A DNA stretch of 64,000 nucleotides, taken from NCBI GenBank assembly GCA_019638455.1, contig JAHBTU010000006.1, positions 62,001 to 126,000 of the forward strand, in the 5' to 3' direction. Below the pieces are notes generated by a model. That model worked only from the letters and a program-made list of their open reading frames with translations, had not been told where the DNA came from and made no database searches. The first letter of the stretch is position 1, and the number at the start of each line of letters is the position of its first letter. A program made the position numbers and the translations under genes. The stretch comes from Saprospiraceae bacterium (GTDB lineage: Bacteria; Bacteroidota; Bacteroidia; Chitinophagales; Saprospiraceae). This document shows, piece by piece, positions 42,103-51,200 of the stretch.

Positions 42103-42699
42103 TCGCCTATGAAGCATAAGACATCTGAACCAATTGAAATGTGGTTAGAACGGGGCAGTTTCTTTGAAAAATTTTTTGGAAAGAAAACCTAATGTGATAT
42201 TGGCCACTCCCTCGGAGTAGCCAATAACACATCAACAATGCCGACAAAAGCCAATGCCGAGGCCCGACACAGGAAGCAGCGTTGACATAGCCCGAGATTT
42301 GATACAAGAAAATAGGCTGGCAAAAAACGGCGCGATGAAACGCACCAATGGCACACGCAGCGCCGAAGAAAGGGAAGCTGGTCTGTTCATGAGACGGCGT
42401 AGGGATGTAGTGAGTAATCGGATGCTTTTGGATAAGGGATTAAAATAGTGCAGACAAAAATAAGGGGCAGATCCTTGCTTTTTCAACAATCAAACGAGCC
42501 TAACCTAAAAAGTGTCGCCTATCTGTCTTTTTTAACATTCGCCCAAGGTCCGCCAAAACATGGCAATTTAACAATTTTATGCTGTCTTTAACCCAACGCA
42601 TACTTCGATTCGCGGGGGAACGTTAATGCAGCATCCGCAATCCCGAACAACCTACCCCCTATATCGGAATATCATCTAATCACACCACTGACCGACTTT
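42103..42699. other. Intergenic region before the response regulator, no clear gene
   Basis: The ~600-bp region has a 12-bp hairpin at 42199-42226 (ATTGGCCACTCC / GGAGTAGCCAAT) and short frames of 64-85 codons on both strands that overlap each other, with no recognisable domain. It may hold a decayed gene. Confidence 0.4.
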
Positions 42700-43437
42700 A
42701 TGGCAAGTGCTAACTACAAAATCCTGCTCGTAGAAGACGACCAAAACTTCGGCGACGTACTCCGCTCCTATCTCGAAATGCACGACTACGCGGTCACGCT
42801 CGCCACCGACGGCGTGCTTGGACTGGAAGCTTTCAGGAAAAACAGTTTCGACCTTTGCATCTTTGACGTGATGATGCCGCGCAAAGACGGCTTCACGCTT
42901 GCCAAGGAAATACGCGAGCGCAATCAAGAAGTGCCTATCATCTTCCTCACCGCCAAAACGATGAAGGACGACGTGTTGCAAGGCTTCAAACTTGGCGCCG
43001 ATGATTATATCTCCAAACCTTTTAACTCGGAAGAACTTTTGCTACGCATCCAAGCCGTGCTTAAGCGCTTTCACAAGAACGCCGACCCCCGCGACGACCA
43101 GCGAGAGTTCACCATCGGCAAATACCATTTCAATTACCCCGTGCGCATCCTGACCTTCACGGAAGCGCAGCCCGGCGAGGAAAAACAATGGAAGCTCAGC
43201 CCAAAAGAGGCGGAGCTACTCAAATTGTTCTGCAAATACATCAACGACGTGATGCCACGCACAGAGGCACTCACCAAGATTTGGCACGAAGACACCTATT
43301 TCACCGCTCGTTCGATGGACGTTTTTGTGACCAAGCTCCGCAAGTATCTTGCAAAAGACCCTGCTATTGAGATTGTCAACATTCACGGCAATGGCTTCCA
43401 ACTCCTCGTGAAGGATATGGTGGCCAGCCCCGCCTGA
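42700..43437 (+). CDS. OmpR-family response regulator (orphan)
   Basis: A 245-residue two-component regulator. The receiver domain has the acidic pair in LLVEDDQNFGD, the phospho-acceptor Asp in LCIFDVMMPRKDGF and the Lys in DDYISKPFNSEELLLRI. The C-terminal winged helix (LSPKEAELLKLFCKYINDVMPRTEALTKIW, MDVFVTKLRKYLAKDPAIEIVNIHGNGFQL) fits the OmpR/PhoB class. No histidine kinase is next to it, so its partner is elsewhere. Confidence 0.93.
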   Translation: MASANYKILLVEDDQNFGDVLRSYLEMHDYAVTLATDGVLGLEAFRKNSFDLCIFDVMMPRKDGFTLAKEIRERNQEVPIIFLTAKTMKDDVLQGFKLGADDYISKPFNSEELLLRIQAVLKRFHKNADPRDDQREFTIGKYHFNYPVRILTFTEAQPGEEKQWKLSPKEAELLKLFCKYINDVMPRTEALTKIWHEDTYFTARSMDVFVTKLRKYLAKDPAIEIVNIHGNGFQLLVKDMVASPA

Positions 43438-43470
43438 ATTGTCTTGCCATAAAAAGTATCACATCCACTA

Positions 43471-43518
43471 CAGCCCGTGCGCCAATCTCCCCCCCGGTCG
43501 TGCGGGCTTGTTTTTTTG
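43471..43518 (+). terminator. Terminator of the response-regulator gene
   Basis: AGCCCGTGCGCC pairs with GGTCGTGCGGGCT around a C-rich loop and is followed by TGTTTTTTTG. Confidence 0.65.
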
Positions 43519-43601
43519 TGGCCATTCCAAGCAATCGTTTAAAGCGCGTGCCAGCCGAATAAATCACCGATATTTCGCCCTCGAAACTAAAATCCGTTGT
43601 G

Positions 43602-45668
43602 ATGCTCACTCCTGATTTTTCCAAAATACAATTCGACCCGGCACTGCGGCCTGCCGCTGCACCTCTGCCTCCCAGCAACGTGTGGCGACGATATGTCGCT
43701 GGCATCCCGCCCTTTCTCGGTGGTCCCTACTCTACGATGTATGCCACCCAGCCTTGGACCATTCGCCAGTACGCAGGTTTCTCCACTGCCGAAGAAAGCA
43801 ACGCATTTTATCGTCGCAACCTCGCTGCGGGGCAAAAAGGGCTTTCCGTTGCCTTTGATTTGGCCACCCATCGCGGCTATGACTCCGACCATCCGCGAGT
43901 GGTGGGCGATGTCGGCAAAGCAGGTGTGGCCATTGACACTGTGGAAGACATGAAAATCCTTTTTGACCAAATACCGCTCGACCAGATGTCTGTCTCCATG
44001 ACGATGAATGGCGCCGTCATTCCAGTCATGGCTTTTTACATCGTGGCAGCGGAGGAACAAGGGGTTTCGACCGAACAACTTTCAGGCACCATTCAGAATG
44101 ATATCCTGAAAGAATTCATGGTGCGCAACACCTATATCTATCCGCCAGCGCCCAGCATGCGCATCATCAGCGACATTTTCGCTTACTGCGCTCGACGAAT
44201 GCCCAAGTTCAACTCTATCTCTATATCGGGCTACCATATCCATGAGGCCGGCGCCCCGGCTGAGTTGGAGCTGGCATACACCCTCGCCGATGGCCTCGAA
44301 TATATCAGAGCAGGGCTTGCCGCAGGGCTGGATATTGATGATTTTGCACCGAGGCTCTCCTTTTTTTGGGGCATCGGGATGAACCATTTCACCGAAATCG
44401 CCAAGATGCGTGCGGGACGGCTTTTGTGGGCAAAACTCGTCAGGCAATTCGGCCCCAACAACGCCAAATCACTCATGCTACGCACCCACTGCCAGACCTC
44501 GGGATGGTCGCTCACAGAACAAGACCCTTTCAACAACGTGGCCCGCACTTGCATCGAGGCGATGGCGGCAGTCTTGGGCGGCACACAAAGCCTGCATACC
44601 AATTCGTTTGATGAGGCCATCGCTTTGCCAACCGATTTTTCTGCGAAAATCGCCCGTGACACACAGATTTTTATTCAAAAGGAAAGCAACGTCACGCGAG
44701 CGGTTGACCCTTGGGCAGGTTCATATTTTGTGGAACAACGAACACTGGATTTGGTGGAAAAGGCTTGGACCTTGATTGAGGAAGTAGAACAATTAGGCGG
44801 CATGGCCAAGGCCATCGAAGAAGGATTGCCCAAACTTCGCATCGAAGAGGCTGCCGCTCAAAAACAGGCGCGAATTGATTCGGGCGAAGACAAAATCGTT
44901 GGGGTCAACATTTTTCAAGTGGCTGATAATGTTCCCTTCGAAATACTTGACATTGACAACGCCGCCGTGCGTGAAGGCCAAATAAGCAGACTGAACGAGG
45001 TGCGAAAAAACCGCGACGAATCTGCCGTAAAGGCGGCTTTGGATGCCCTGACGCATTGCGCAAAATCAGGGCAAGGCAATTTGTTGGAATTGGCCATCGC
45101 AGCTGCTCGCGCGCGCGCCACACTGGGTGAAATATCGTTGGCCATGGAAAACGCTTTCGGGCGCTTCGTGGCCACCACCAAATCCATTTCCGGCATCTAC
45201 GCTGCCAACATGAAACAGAACGAAGACTTTGAAAAAGCGCGTCGGATGGCCGACACCTTCGCTGCGCAAGAAGGCCGCCGCCCACGCATAATGGTTGCCA
45301 AGCTCGGCCAAGACGGTCACGACCGGGGCGCAAAGGTCATCGCCACCGCTTTTGCCGATTTGGGGTTTGATGTGGACATCGGCCCCTTGTTCCAAACACC
45401 CGCCGAGGCGGCCCGCCAAGCGGCGGAAAACGACGTGCACATACTCGGCATTTCCTCCTTGGCAGCAGGGCACAAGACTTTGGTGCCCCAGACAATCGAG
45501 GCACTCCGAGAGCTGGGCCGCCCTGATATTCTTGTCGTGGTGGGTGGCGTGGTGCCTCAGCAGGATTATGATTTTTTGAAAAAAGCAGGCGCGGCAGCGG
45601 TGTTCGGGCCTGGCACAATAGTGGCAAAGGCGGCACAGGAGCTGCTGGGGGTGCTGATGAGTGAATGA
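43602..45668 (+). CDS. Methylmalonyl-CoA mutase, large/catalytic subunit
   Basis: A B12-dependent isomerase interconverting methylmalonyl-CoA and succinyl-CoA. The TIM-barrel part contains PWTIRQYAGFSTAEESNAFY, LSVAFDLATHRGYDSDHPRV, VSMTMNGAVIPVMAFYIV and HCQTSGWSLTEQDPFNN; the C-terminal B12 domain has MVAKLGQDGHDRGAKVIATAFADLG with the DxHxxG loop and AAGHKTLVPQ. The protein is 688 residues; compared with ~715-750 residue relatives it lacks most of the N-terminal arm that precedes the TPxG...IKP segment, and a stop codon 14 codons upstream rules out an extension. The small subunit gene is not adjacent. Dispersed repeat copy D starts 1 bp after the stop. Confidence 0.95.
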   Translation: MLTPDFSKIQFDPALRPAAAPLPPSNVWRRYVAGIPPFLGGPYSTMYATQPWTIRQYAGFSTAEESNAFYRRNLAAGQKGLSVAFDLATHRGYDSDHPRVVGDVGKAGVAIDTVEDMKILFDQIPLDQMSVSMTMNGAVIPVMAFYIVAAEEQGVSTEQLSGTIQNDILKEFMVRNTYIYPPAPSMRIISDIFAYCARRMPKFNSISISGYHIHEAGAPAELELAYTLADGLEYIRAGLAAGLDIDDFAPRLSFFWGIGMNHFTEIAKMRAGRLLWAKLVRQFGPNNAKSLMLRTHCQTSGWSLTEQDPFNNVARTCIEAMAAVLGGTQSLHTNSFDEAIALPTDFSAKIARDTQIFIQKESNVTRAVDPWAGSYFVEQRTLDLVEKAWTLIEEVEQLGGMAKAIEEGLPKLRIEEAAAQKQARIDSGEDKIVGVNIFQVADNVPFEILDIDNAAVREGQISRLNEVRKNRDESAVKAALDALTHCAKSGQGNLLELAIAAARARATLGEISLAMENAFGRFVATTKSISGIYAANMKQNEDFEKARRMADTFAAQEGRRPRIMVAKLGQDGHDRGAKVIATAFADLGFDVDIGPLFQTPAEAARQAAENDVHILGISSLAAGHKTLVPQTIEALRELGRPDILVVVGGVVPQQDYDFLKKAGAAAVFGPGTIVAKAAQELLGVLMSE

Positions 45669-45669
45669 T

Positions 45670-45773
45670 TATACCTCGCGCCGCCAAGTTTGGGGCATGG
45701 CTGCAATCGCAATCTGTTCAAATTCAGGGGTATCAATCATGGTGATCTGACAAATCCTAACGAACCAAGGCAT
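45670..45773. repeat. 105-bp dispersed repeat, copy D
   Basis: It begins TATACCTCGCGCCGCCAAG directly after the mutase stop codon and ends CGAACCAAGGCAT. It is one base shorter than copies A and B within the run of T near the left end. Confidence 0.8.
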
Positions 45774-45816
45774 GCATTGCCGCATCTTTGAAACCTGACT
45801 TATCCAAATAGTTGGT

Positions 45817-46047
45817 TTGGTCTATAGCGTTTTTTCACACCACAATACCTTCTTTTTCTGGCTGACTCCCAATACTCAAATCATCGTTTTTGTAAATTCA
45901 AACAGTCTCTTAGAAAAAACGGAGTTAACCTCAGGAGGAAAAATAATCGAACGCTCAATCGCAAATCTACCTGCTGGCCTTTACATATTGAGATGGGAGG
46001 CGGCAGATGGGCAGCAAGGTACCCACAAAATAATCGTGCAGCATTAG
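45817..46047 (+). pseudogene. Remnant of a T9SS C-terminal sorting domain
   Basis: The 76-codon frame ends LPAGLYILRWEAADGQQGTHKIIVQH, and TELTSGGKIIERSIANLPAGLYI precedes it. This is the pattern of type A T9SS sorting domains (Gly-Leu-Tyr...Lys-Ile-Val at the C-terminus) that target proteins across the outer membrane. There is no signal peptide and no passenger domain, so it is most likely the tail of a lost surface or secreted protein. The start is arbitrary. Confidence 0.55.
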
Positions 46048-46111
46048 GAAATGTAATCGAAAACCACACTACCGAGCAACCAGCGTCGGCAGTGTGGCCC
46101 GAAGAATAAAA

Positions 46112-47797
46112 CTACCACTTCTTCCCCTTTTTCTTTTTCCCGAATTTCTCGAAAAATTTATCCTCTTTCGTCCTCTTTTCTTTGGGGGCAGAAGCATCAT
46201 CCACCCGGATTCGACGACCATTGATGGTAAATTCGGAAAGCCCCTGACGCACCACATTTACATAGGCCGCGTCGAGGTCGAAGTGCATATAGGCGCGATT
46301 GAGGTCAATGTGGCCAATGGCTCTGTCGGGCACCCCGAAGGTGCGGGAAAGCAGCCTGATGAAGTCCTTCTTTGACACGCCATCCATGTCGCCGATATTG
46401 GCAAACAGACGAGCCATTTGCCCTGCGGGTTGGCCGTTGTGGGTTCTTGCGCCGCGTTTGTCGCCGCGCGGATAGACGTTGATATCGGGTGCGTCGCGGT
46501 AGTAAGCAAGAAAACGGTTGAACTCGACACTTGCAAACCGCTTGATGAGCTCTTCCTTGCTGAGGTCTTTCAGCTCTTCGTTGATGCGGGCCATGTACGG
46601 TTCTATCTCCGCGTGATGCACCTCTTGGTTGTGGATGTTGTTGACAATGTGGTAGAGCTGCTGCTCGCACACCTCAATACCCGTCGGGATTGTTTTTTTG
46701 GTAAAAGATGCTTTGTTCTTCCGCTCTATGAGGCGTATGCGTTCCTCGAACTTTGGCGTGACGATACTGATGCTCACACCGGTGCGACCCGCCCGGCCAG
46801 TGCGACCTGAGCGGTGGGTATAGACCTCTACCTCGTCGGGCAGGCCGTAGTTGATGACGTGGCTGATGTTGCTCACATCCAAGCCACGCGCTGCCACATC
46901 AGTGGCGATAAGCAGCTGCAAGTGGCCCTCGCGGAAACGCTGCATCACGCGGTCGCGGTCGCTTTGGGCCAAGTCGCCGTGTAGCGCATCCGAATTGTAG
47001 CCGTCGCGTATCATCTGTTCGGCCACTTCTTTCGTCTCGTTTTTGGTGCGGCAGAAAATAAGGGCATAAATGCCGGGGTTGGCATCCACCACACGTTTCA
47101 AAGTGGCATAGCGGTCGTCGGCCCTACAGACGTAGTAGATGTGTTCAATGTTCTCATTGGTTTGGTTGCGCTTGCCTGTGCTGAGTTCTTGCGGATTGGC
47201 CATGTAGTCAGCAGCGATAGCACGCACCTCGTTGGGCATGGTGGCCGAAAACAACCAGATGGATTCACGATTTTCGGCGGCGGCAAGGATGAAGTCGATG
47301 GCTTCTTTAAAGCCCATATTGAGCATTTCATCGGCCTCATCGAGCACGACGCGGCGCACGCCATCCAGCCGGACGGCTTTGCGTGTCATCAAGTCCATGA
47401 GACGACCGGGGGTCGCCACCACGATTTGTGCCCCTGCCCTGATTTGCCGGATTTGGCCCTCGATGCCCGCACCGCCGTAAACTGCCACCACTTTGTATTG
47501 ATGGGCGAAGTGTGAGTAGTTGACCAAGTCATTGGCGACTTGCACGCACAGCTCGCGGGTAGGGCACATGATGAGCGCCTGAACGCCTCGCTCCGAGGGG
47601 TCAATCCGCTGCAACAGGGGCAGGCCAAAGGCGGCTGTTTTGCCCGTTCCTGTTTGGGCCAATGCGATGATGTCGTCGTCGGTGGAAAGTGCAGTGGGGA
47701 TGACGAGTTCCTGCACAGGGGTGGGCGTTTCGAAGCCCAGTGCTGCAATGCCTTGCAGCAAGTCGTCGGCGATGCCGAGATTCTTAAAAGCTGTCAT
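46112..47797 (-). CDS. DEAD-box RNA helicase with C-terminal DbpA-type domain
   Basis: An ATP-dependent RNA helicase of 561 residues, probably in ribosome assembly or mRNA turnover. Motifs: AQTGTGKTAAFGLPLL (I), PTRELCVQV (Ia), VLDEADEMLNMGF (II), SATMPNEV (III), YTHRSGRTGRAG (VI). The C-terminal region beginning near MARLFANIGDMDGVSKKDFIRL is an RRM-like DbpA/CsdA RNA-binding domain and ends in a Lys-rich tail. The start at 47797 (MTAFKNLGI) is the usual family start; the longer frame from 47866 adds 23 unlikely residues. It is transcribed alone. Confidence 0.94.
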   Translation of the reverse strand: MTAFKNLGIADDLLQGIAALGFETPTPVQELVIPTALSTDDDIIALAQTGTGKTAAFGLPLLQRIDPSERGVQALIMCPTRELCVQVANDLVNYSHFAHQYKVVAVYGGAGIEGQIRQIRAGAQIVVATPGRLMDLMTRKAVRLDGVRRVVLDEADEMLNMGFKEAIDFILAAAENRESIWLFSATMPNEVRAIAADYMANPQELSTGKRNQTNENIEHIYYVCRADDRYATLKRVVDANPGIYALIFCRTKNETKEVAEQMIRDGYNSDALHGDLAQSDRDRVMQRFREGHLQLLIATDVAARGLDVSNISHVINYGLPDEVEVYTHRSGRTGRAGRTGVSISIVTPKFEERIRLIERKNKASFTKKTIPTGIEVCEQQLYHIVNNIHNQEVHHAEIEPYMARINEELKDLSKEELIKRFASVEFNRFLAYYRDAPDINVYPRGDKRGARTHNGQPAGQMARLFANIGDMDGVSKKDFIRLLSRTFGVPDRAIGHIDLNRAYMHFDLDAAYVNVVRQGLSEFTINGRRIRVDDASAPKEKRTKEDKFFEKFGKKKKGKKW

Positions 47798-47964
47798 TAA
47801 AAATGTGTGAGTTAGAAAAAACAAGAGGGACTTGGCTGCCCAACCCTCTGCTCTTCTTCTCCACACATTCCGCCGGACGGGCGATTGCGAAAAACAATTG
47901 AAAGGAAGCCTTTGCCCTATTTTATCATAAAAGAGGATGTCTTACAAGTCTAAGTTTCGACTGG

Positions 47965-48036
47965 GTTGACAAGATTTACGGTTTTTTCCCTTCGAAGAAG
48001 GGCTTGAATCATGTAAATCTTGTAAATCCTGTCAAC
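47965..48036. repeat. Inverted repeat GTTGACAAGATTTAC / GTAAATCTTGTAAATCCTGTCAAC
   Basis: The left arm (47965-47979) pairs with the right arm (48013-48036), which contains an inserted AAATCCTGT that repeats part of the arm. It lies in the 47867-48245 spacer between rpoC and the helicase. Confidence 0.6.
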
Positions 48037-48149
48037 AAATTTCACTTGTGAGAAGTCCCCCTAACTTTCCCAAAAATGTCCACAAAACATGGATTTCCAG
48101 AAAGCGGCGGTTTTGACTCGAATGGTCGGGGTCGGTCACATCTGCTCTC

Positions 48150-48196
48150 AAAAAAGCGCCGCCGCCTGAAACGAGTTGTCGAAACAAAGCGGCGGC
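48150..48196 (-). terminator. Terminator of rpoC (end of the rpoBC transcript)
   Basis: GCCGCCGC and GCGGCGGC form a GC-rich stem around a ~24-base loop; on the minus strand GCTTTTTTGAG follows. It is 50-95 bp past the rpoC stop. Confidence 0.75.
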
Positions 48197-48245
48197 ACCA
48201 TTAACTGTTTATCAATTGAAATGCCTGCGACGAGCAGCGCATTTG

Positions 48246-51200
48246 TCATTCATCTTCCACCAATACTTCTTCTTGCTGTTCGCGGAACGGGCGCCCCGAA
48301 CCCGTGACCTGCAAGCGGTCGTATTTGCGCATGCCCGTGCCTGCCGGGATTTTTTTGCCTACAATCACGTTCTCTTTCAAGCCCATGAGGTAGTCTTTCT
48401 TTGCAGCGATGGCAGCCGTGCTAAGCACTTTGGTGGTTTCTTGGAACGACGCGGCAGAAATCCACGACTCGGTGCCGAGCGACGCTTTGGTGATACCGAG
48501 CAGCATCGAGACGGCGGTAGCCGGAATGGCATCGCGGTATTCCACAAGTTTCTTGTCGTTGCGCTTGAGGAAAGAGTTTTCCTCACGCACTTGACGGAGT
48601 GTCACCAAGGCACCTGCTTTTAGTTTGGTGCTATCCCCTGCGTCAATGACGAATTTTTTATCAAAAATCCAGTCGTTGTAATCAATGAATTCGTTGCGCT
48701 CCACTGGTTCGCCTTCCAAGAAATGGGTGTCGCCTGGGTCAACGATTTCGAGACGGCGCAGCATCTGCCGCACGATGACCTCGATGTGTTTGTCGTTGAT
48801 GTTGATGCCCTGCGAACGATACACTTCCTGCACGCCGTTGACGAGGTACGAGGAGGCTGCGAAAGGTCCGGCAATGGCCAGAATGTCTTTCACCGAGATG
48901 GCTCCTTCCGTGAGCGCGGTGCCAGCCCGCACAAAGTCGCCATCCTGCACGAGGACGTGCTTGGTGAGCGGGATGAGGTATTTCCGCTTTTGGCCGTCTT
49001 TTGCCTCGATGATGGCTTCGCGGTTGCCGCGCTTGAGCGCACCAAAGGTGATGACACCGTCAATTTCTGCCACGACCGCTGGGTTCGATGGGTTACGGGC
49101 TTCAAAAAGTTCGGTCACCCGCGGGAGACCGCCCGTGATGTCGGCGATTTTGCCCAGTTTGCGCGGAATTTTCACGATTTGTTGGCCGGATTTCACTGCC
49201 TCTTCATCGTCCACGGAGATGTAGGCTCCTACGGGGAGAGAGTAAGTTTTGAATTCTTCTCCGGTTTTGGCATTGAGAATCGTGACGGAAGGGATTTTCT
49301 TTTTGTTCTTACTTTCAATCACTACCTTTTCTGCGAAGCCAGTTTGGTCGTCGCGCTCCATGCGGAAGGTGACACCTTCCTCGAGGTTGTTGTAGCGCAC
49401 GATGCCGTTGAACTCGCTCACGATAACGGCGTTGAAGGGGTCCCATTCGCATATTTTGTCGCCACGTTGCACTTCTTGGCCATCGCTGACATGCAGGATG
49501 GAGCCATAAGGGATGTAGTTGTTGGCGAGTACCCGATTGTTTTTCGGGTCCACCATGCGAATTTCGCCCGTACGCGATACGACCACTTTCACTGGTTTTC
49601 CCTCAGCGTCTGCGCCTTCGACGGTGCGGATAGAGTCAAACTCCAACTTGCCGTTGCTGCGGGCAGTGATGTTGTTCTCCGTTTGACCAATCATGGCCGT
49701 GCCACCCGTGTGGAAGGTGCGGAGTGTCAGCTGCGTACCCGGTTCGCCGATGGATTGGGCTGCAATGATGCCGGTGGCATCTCCCATTTCGGCGATACGT
49801 CCGGTCGCCAAGTTTTTGCCGTAGCACTTGGCACAGATACCGTGACGGCTTTCACAGGTCAGCACTGAACGGATTGTCACTGTTTCGATATCGGCGTTTT
49901 CGATATCGCCCGCGATTTTATCCGTGATGTATTCTCCCGCAGCCACAAGCAATGCCTCCGTTTCTGGATGGTAGATGTCGTAGAGGCTGTAACGTCCTTT
50001 GATACGGTCTTTCAGATTTTGAATAATCTTGTCGCCTTCTTTGAGGGCGGAGGTATCAATGCCGCGAAGCGTGTTGCAGTCTACCTCGCGTATAACTACG
50101 TCTTGCGCTACGTCCACCAGACGGCGTGTGAGATAGCCTGCATCAGCCGTTTTCAATGCGGTGTCGGCCAGACCCTTGCGTGCACCGTGTGTCGAGATGA
50201 AAAACTCTTGCACCGAAAGCCCTTCAAGGAAGTTGGACAGAATTGGGTTTTCGATGATGGCTCCTCCTGTGTCGCCGGACTTACGCGGTTTGGCCATAAG
50301 GCCACGCAATCCGCACAGCTGTTTGATTTGTTGTTTGGAGCCACGCGCACCGGAGTCGAGCATCATGAACACGGAGTTGAATCCCTGCTTGTGGGCGCTC
50401 AGTTCTTTCATGAGCTGGTCGGTAACGCGGTTGTCAGCGAAAGTCCATTTGTCAATGATTTGGTTGTAACGCTCGTTGTAGGTGATGAGACCCATATTGT
50501 AGTTGTCCCACACTTCATCTACTTCGGTTTGCGCTGCCTCAAGGGCCTTGCGTTTCAAATCTGGAATAATCAGGTCGCCCAGATTGAAAGAGAGACCTGC
50601 TTTGAACGCCCAACCAAAGCCCAGTTCTTTGATGTTGTCGAGGAATTCGGCGGTGGTTTTGAAGCTGGTGCGTCCCAATATGTCACCGATGATGCCTTTC
50701 AGGTTGCGTTTCGTGAGCAGTTCGTTGATGAAAGGGACACCTTGCGGCACGGCTTGGTTGAACAGCACTCGACCTACCGTTGTGTTGATGCGTTTGTGGA
50801 CGATTTGGCCGTTTTCATCTTGTGGCACTCGGCACTCAATGCCTGCATGGAGGTCGAGTTGGCCTTCGTTGTAAGCAATCAGGACTTCCTCGGTGGAATA
50901 GAATCGGCGGCCTTCGCCTTTCACCGGATTGTCTGGGATTGACTTGCGCTCTTTTGTCAAGTAGTACAAGCCCAACACCATGTCCTGCGATGGCAGTGTG
51001 ATGGGCGAGCCGTCCTGAGGGTTGAGCATGTTGTGGCTCGAAAGCATCAGCACTTGTGCCTCCAAAATAGCGGCGTGGCTCAACGGAACGTGGACGGCCA
51101 TTTGGTCGCCGTCGAAGTCGGCGTTGAAGGCCGTGCAGACGAGTGGGTGCAGTTGGATGGCCTTGCCCTCTATGAGTCGAGGCTGGAAGGCTTGGATGGA

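Noticed and set aside
42232..42489. Possible small gene or transposase remnant (64-85 codon frames on both strands)
   Set aside because: The translations show no transposase motif and the two frames overlap each other; I list the region only as intergenic.
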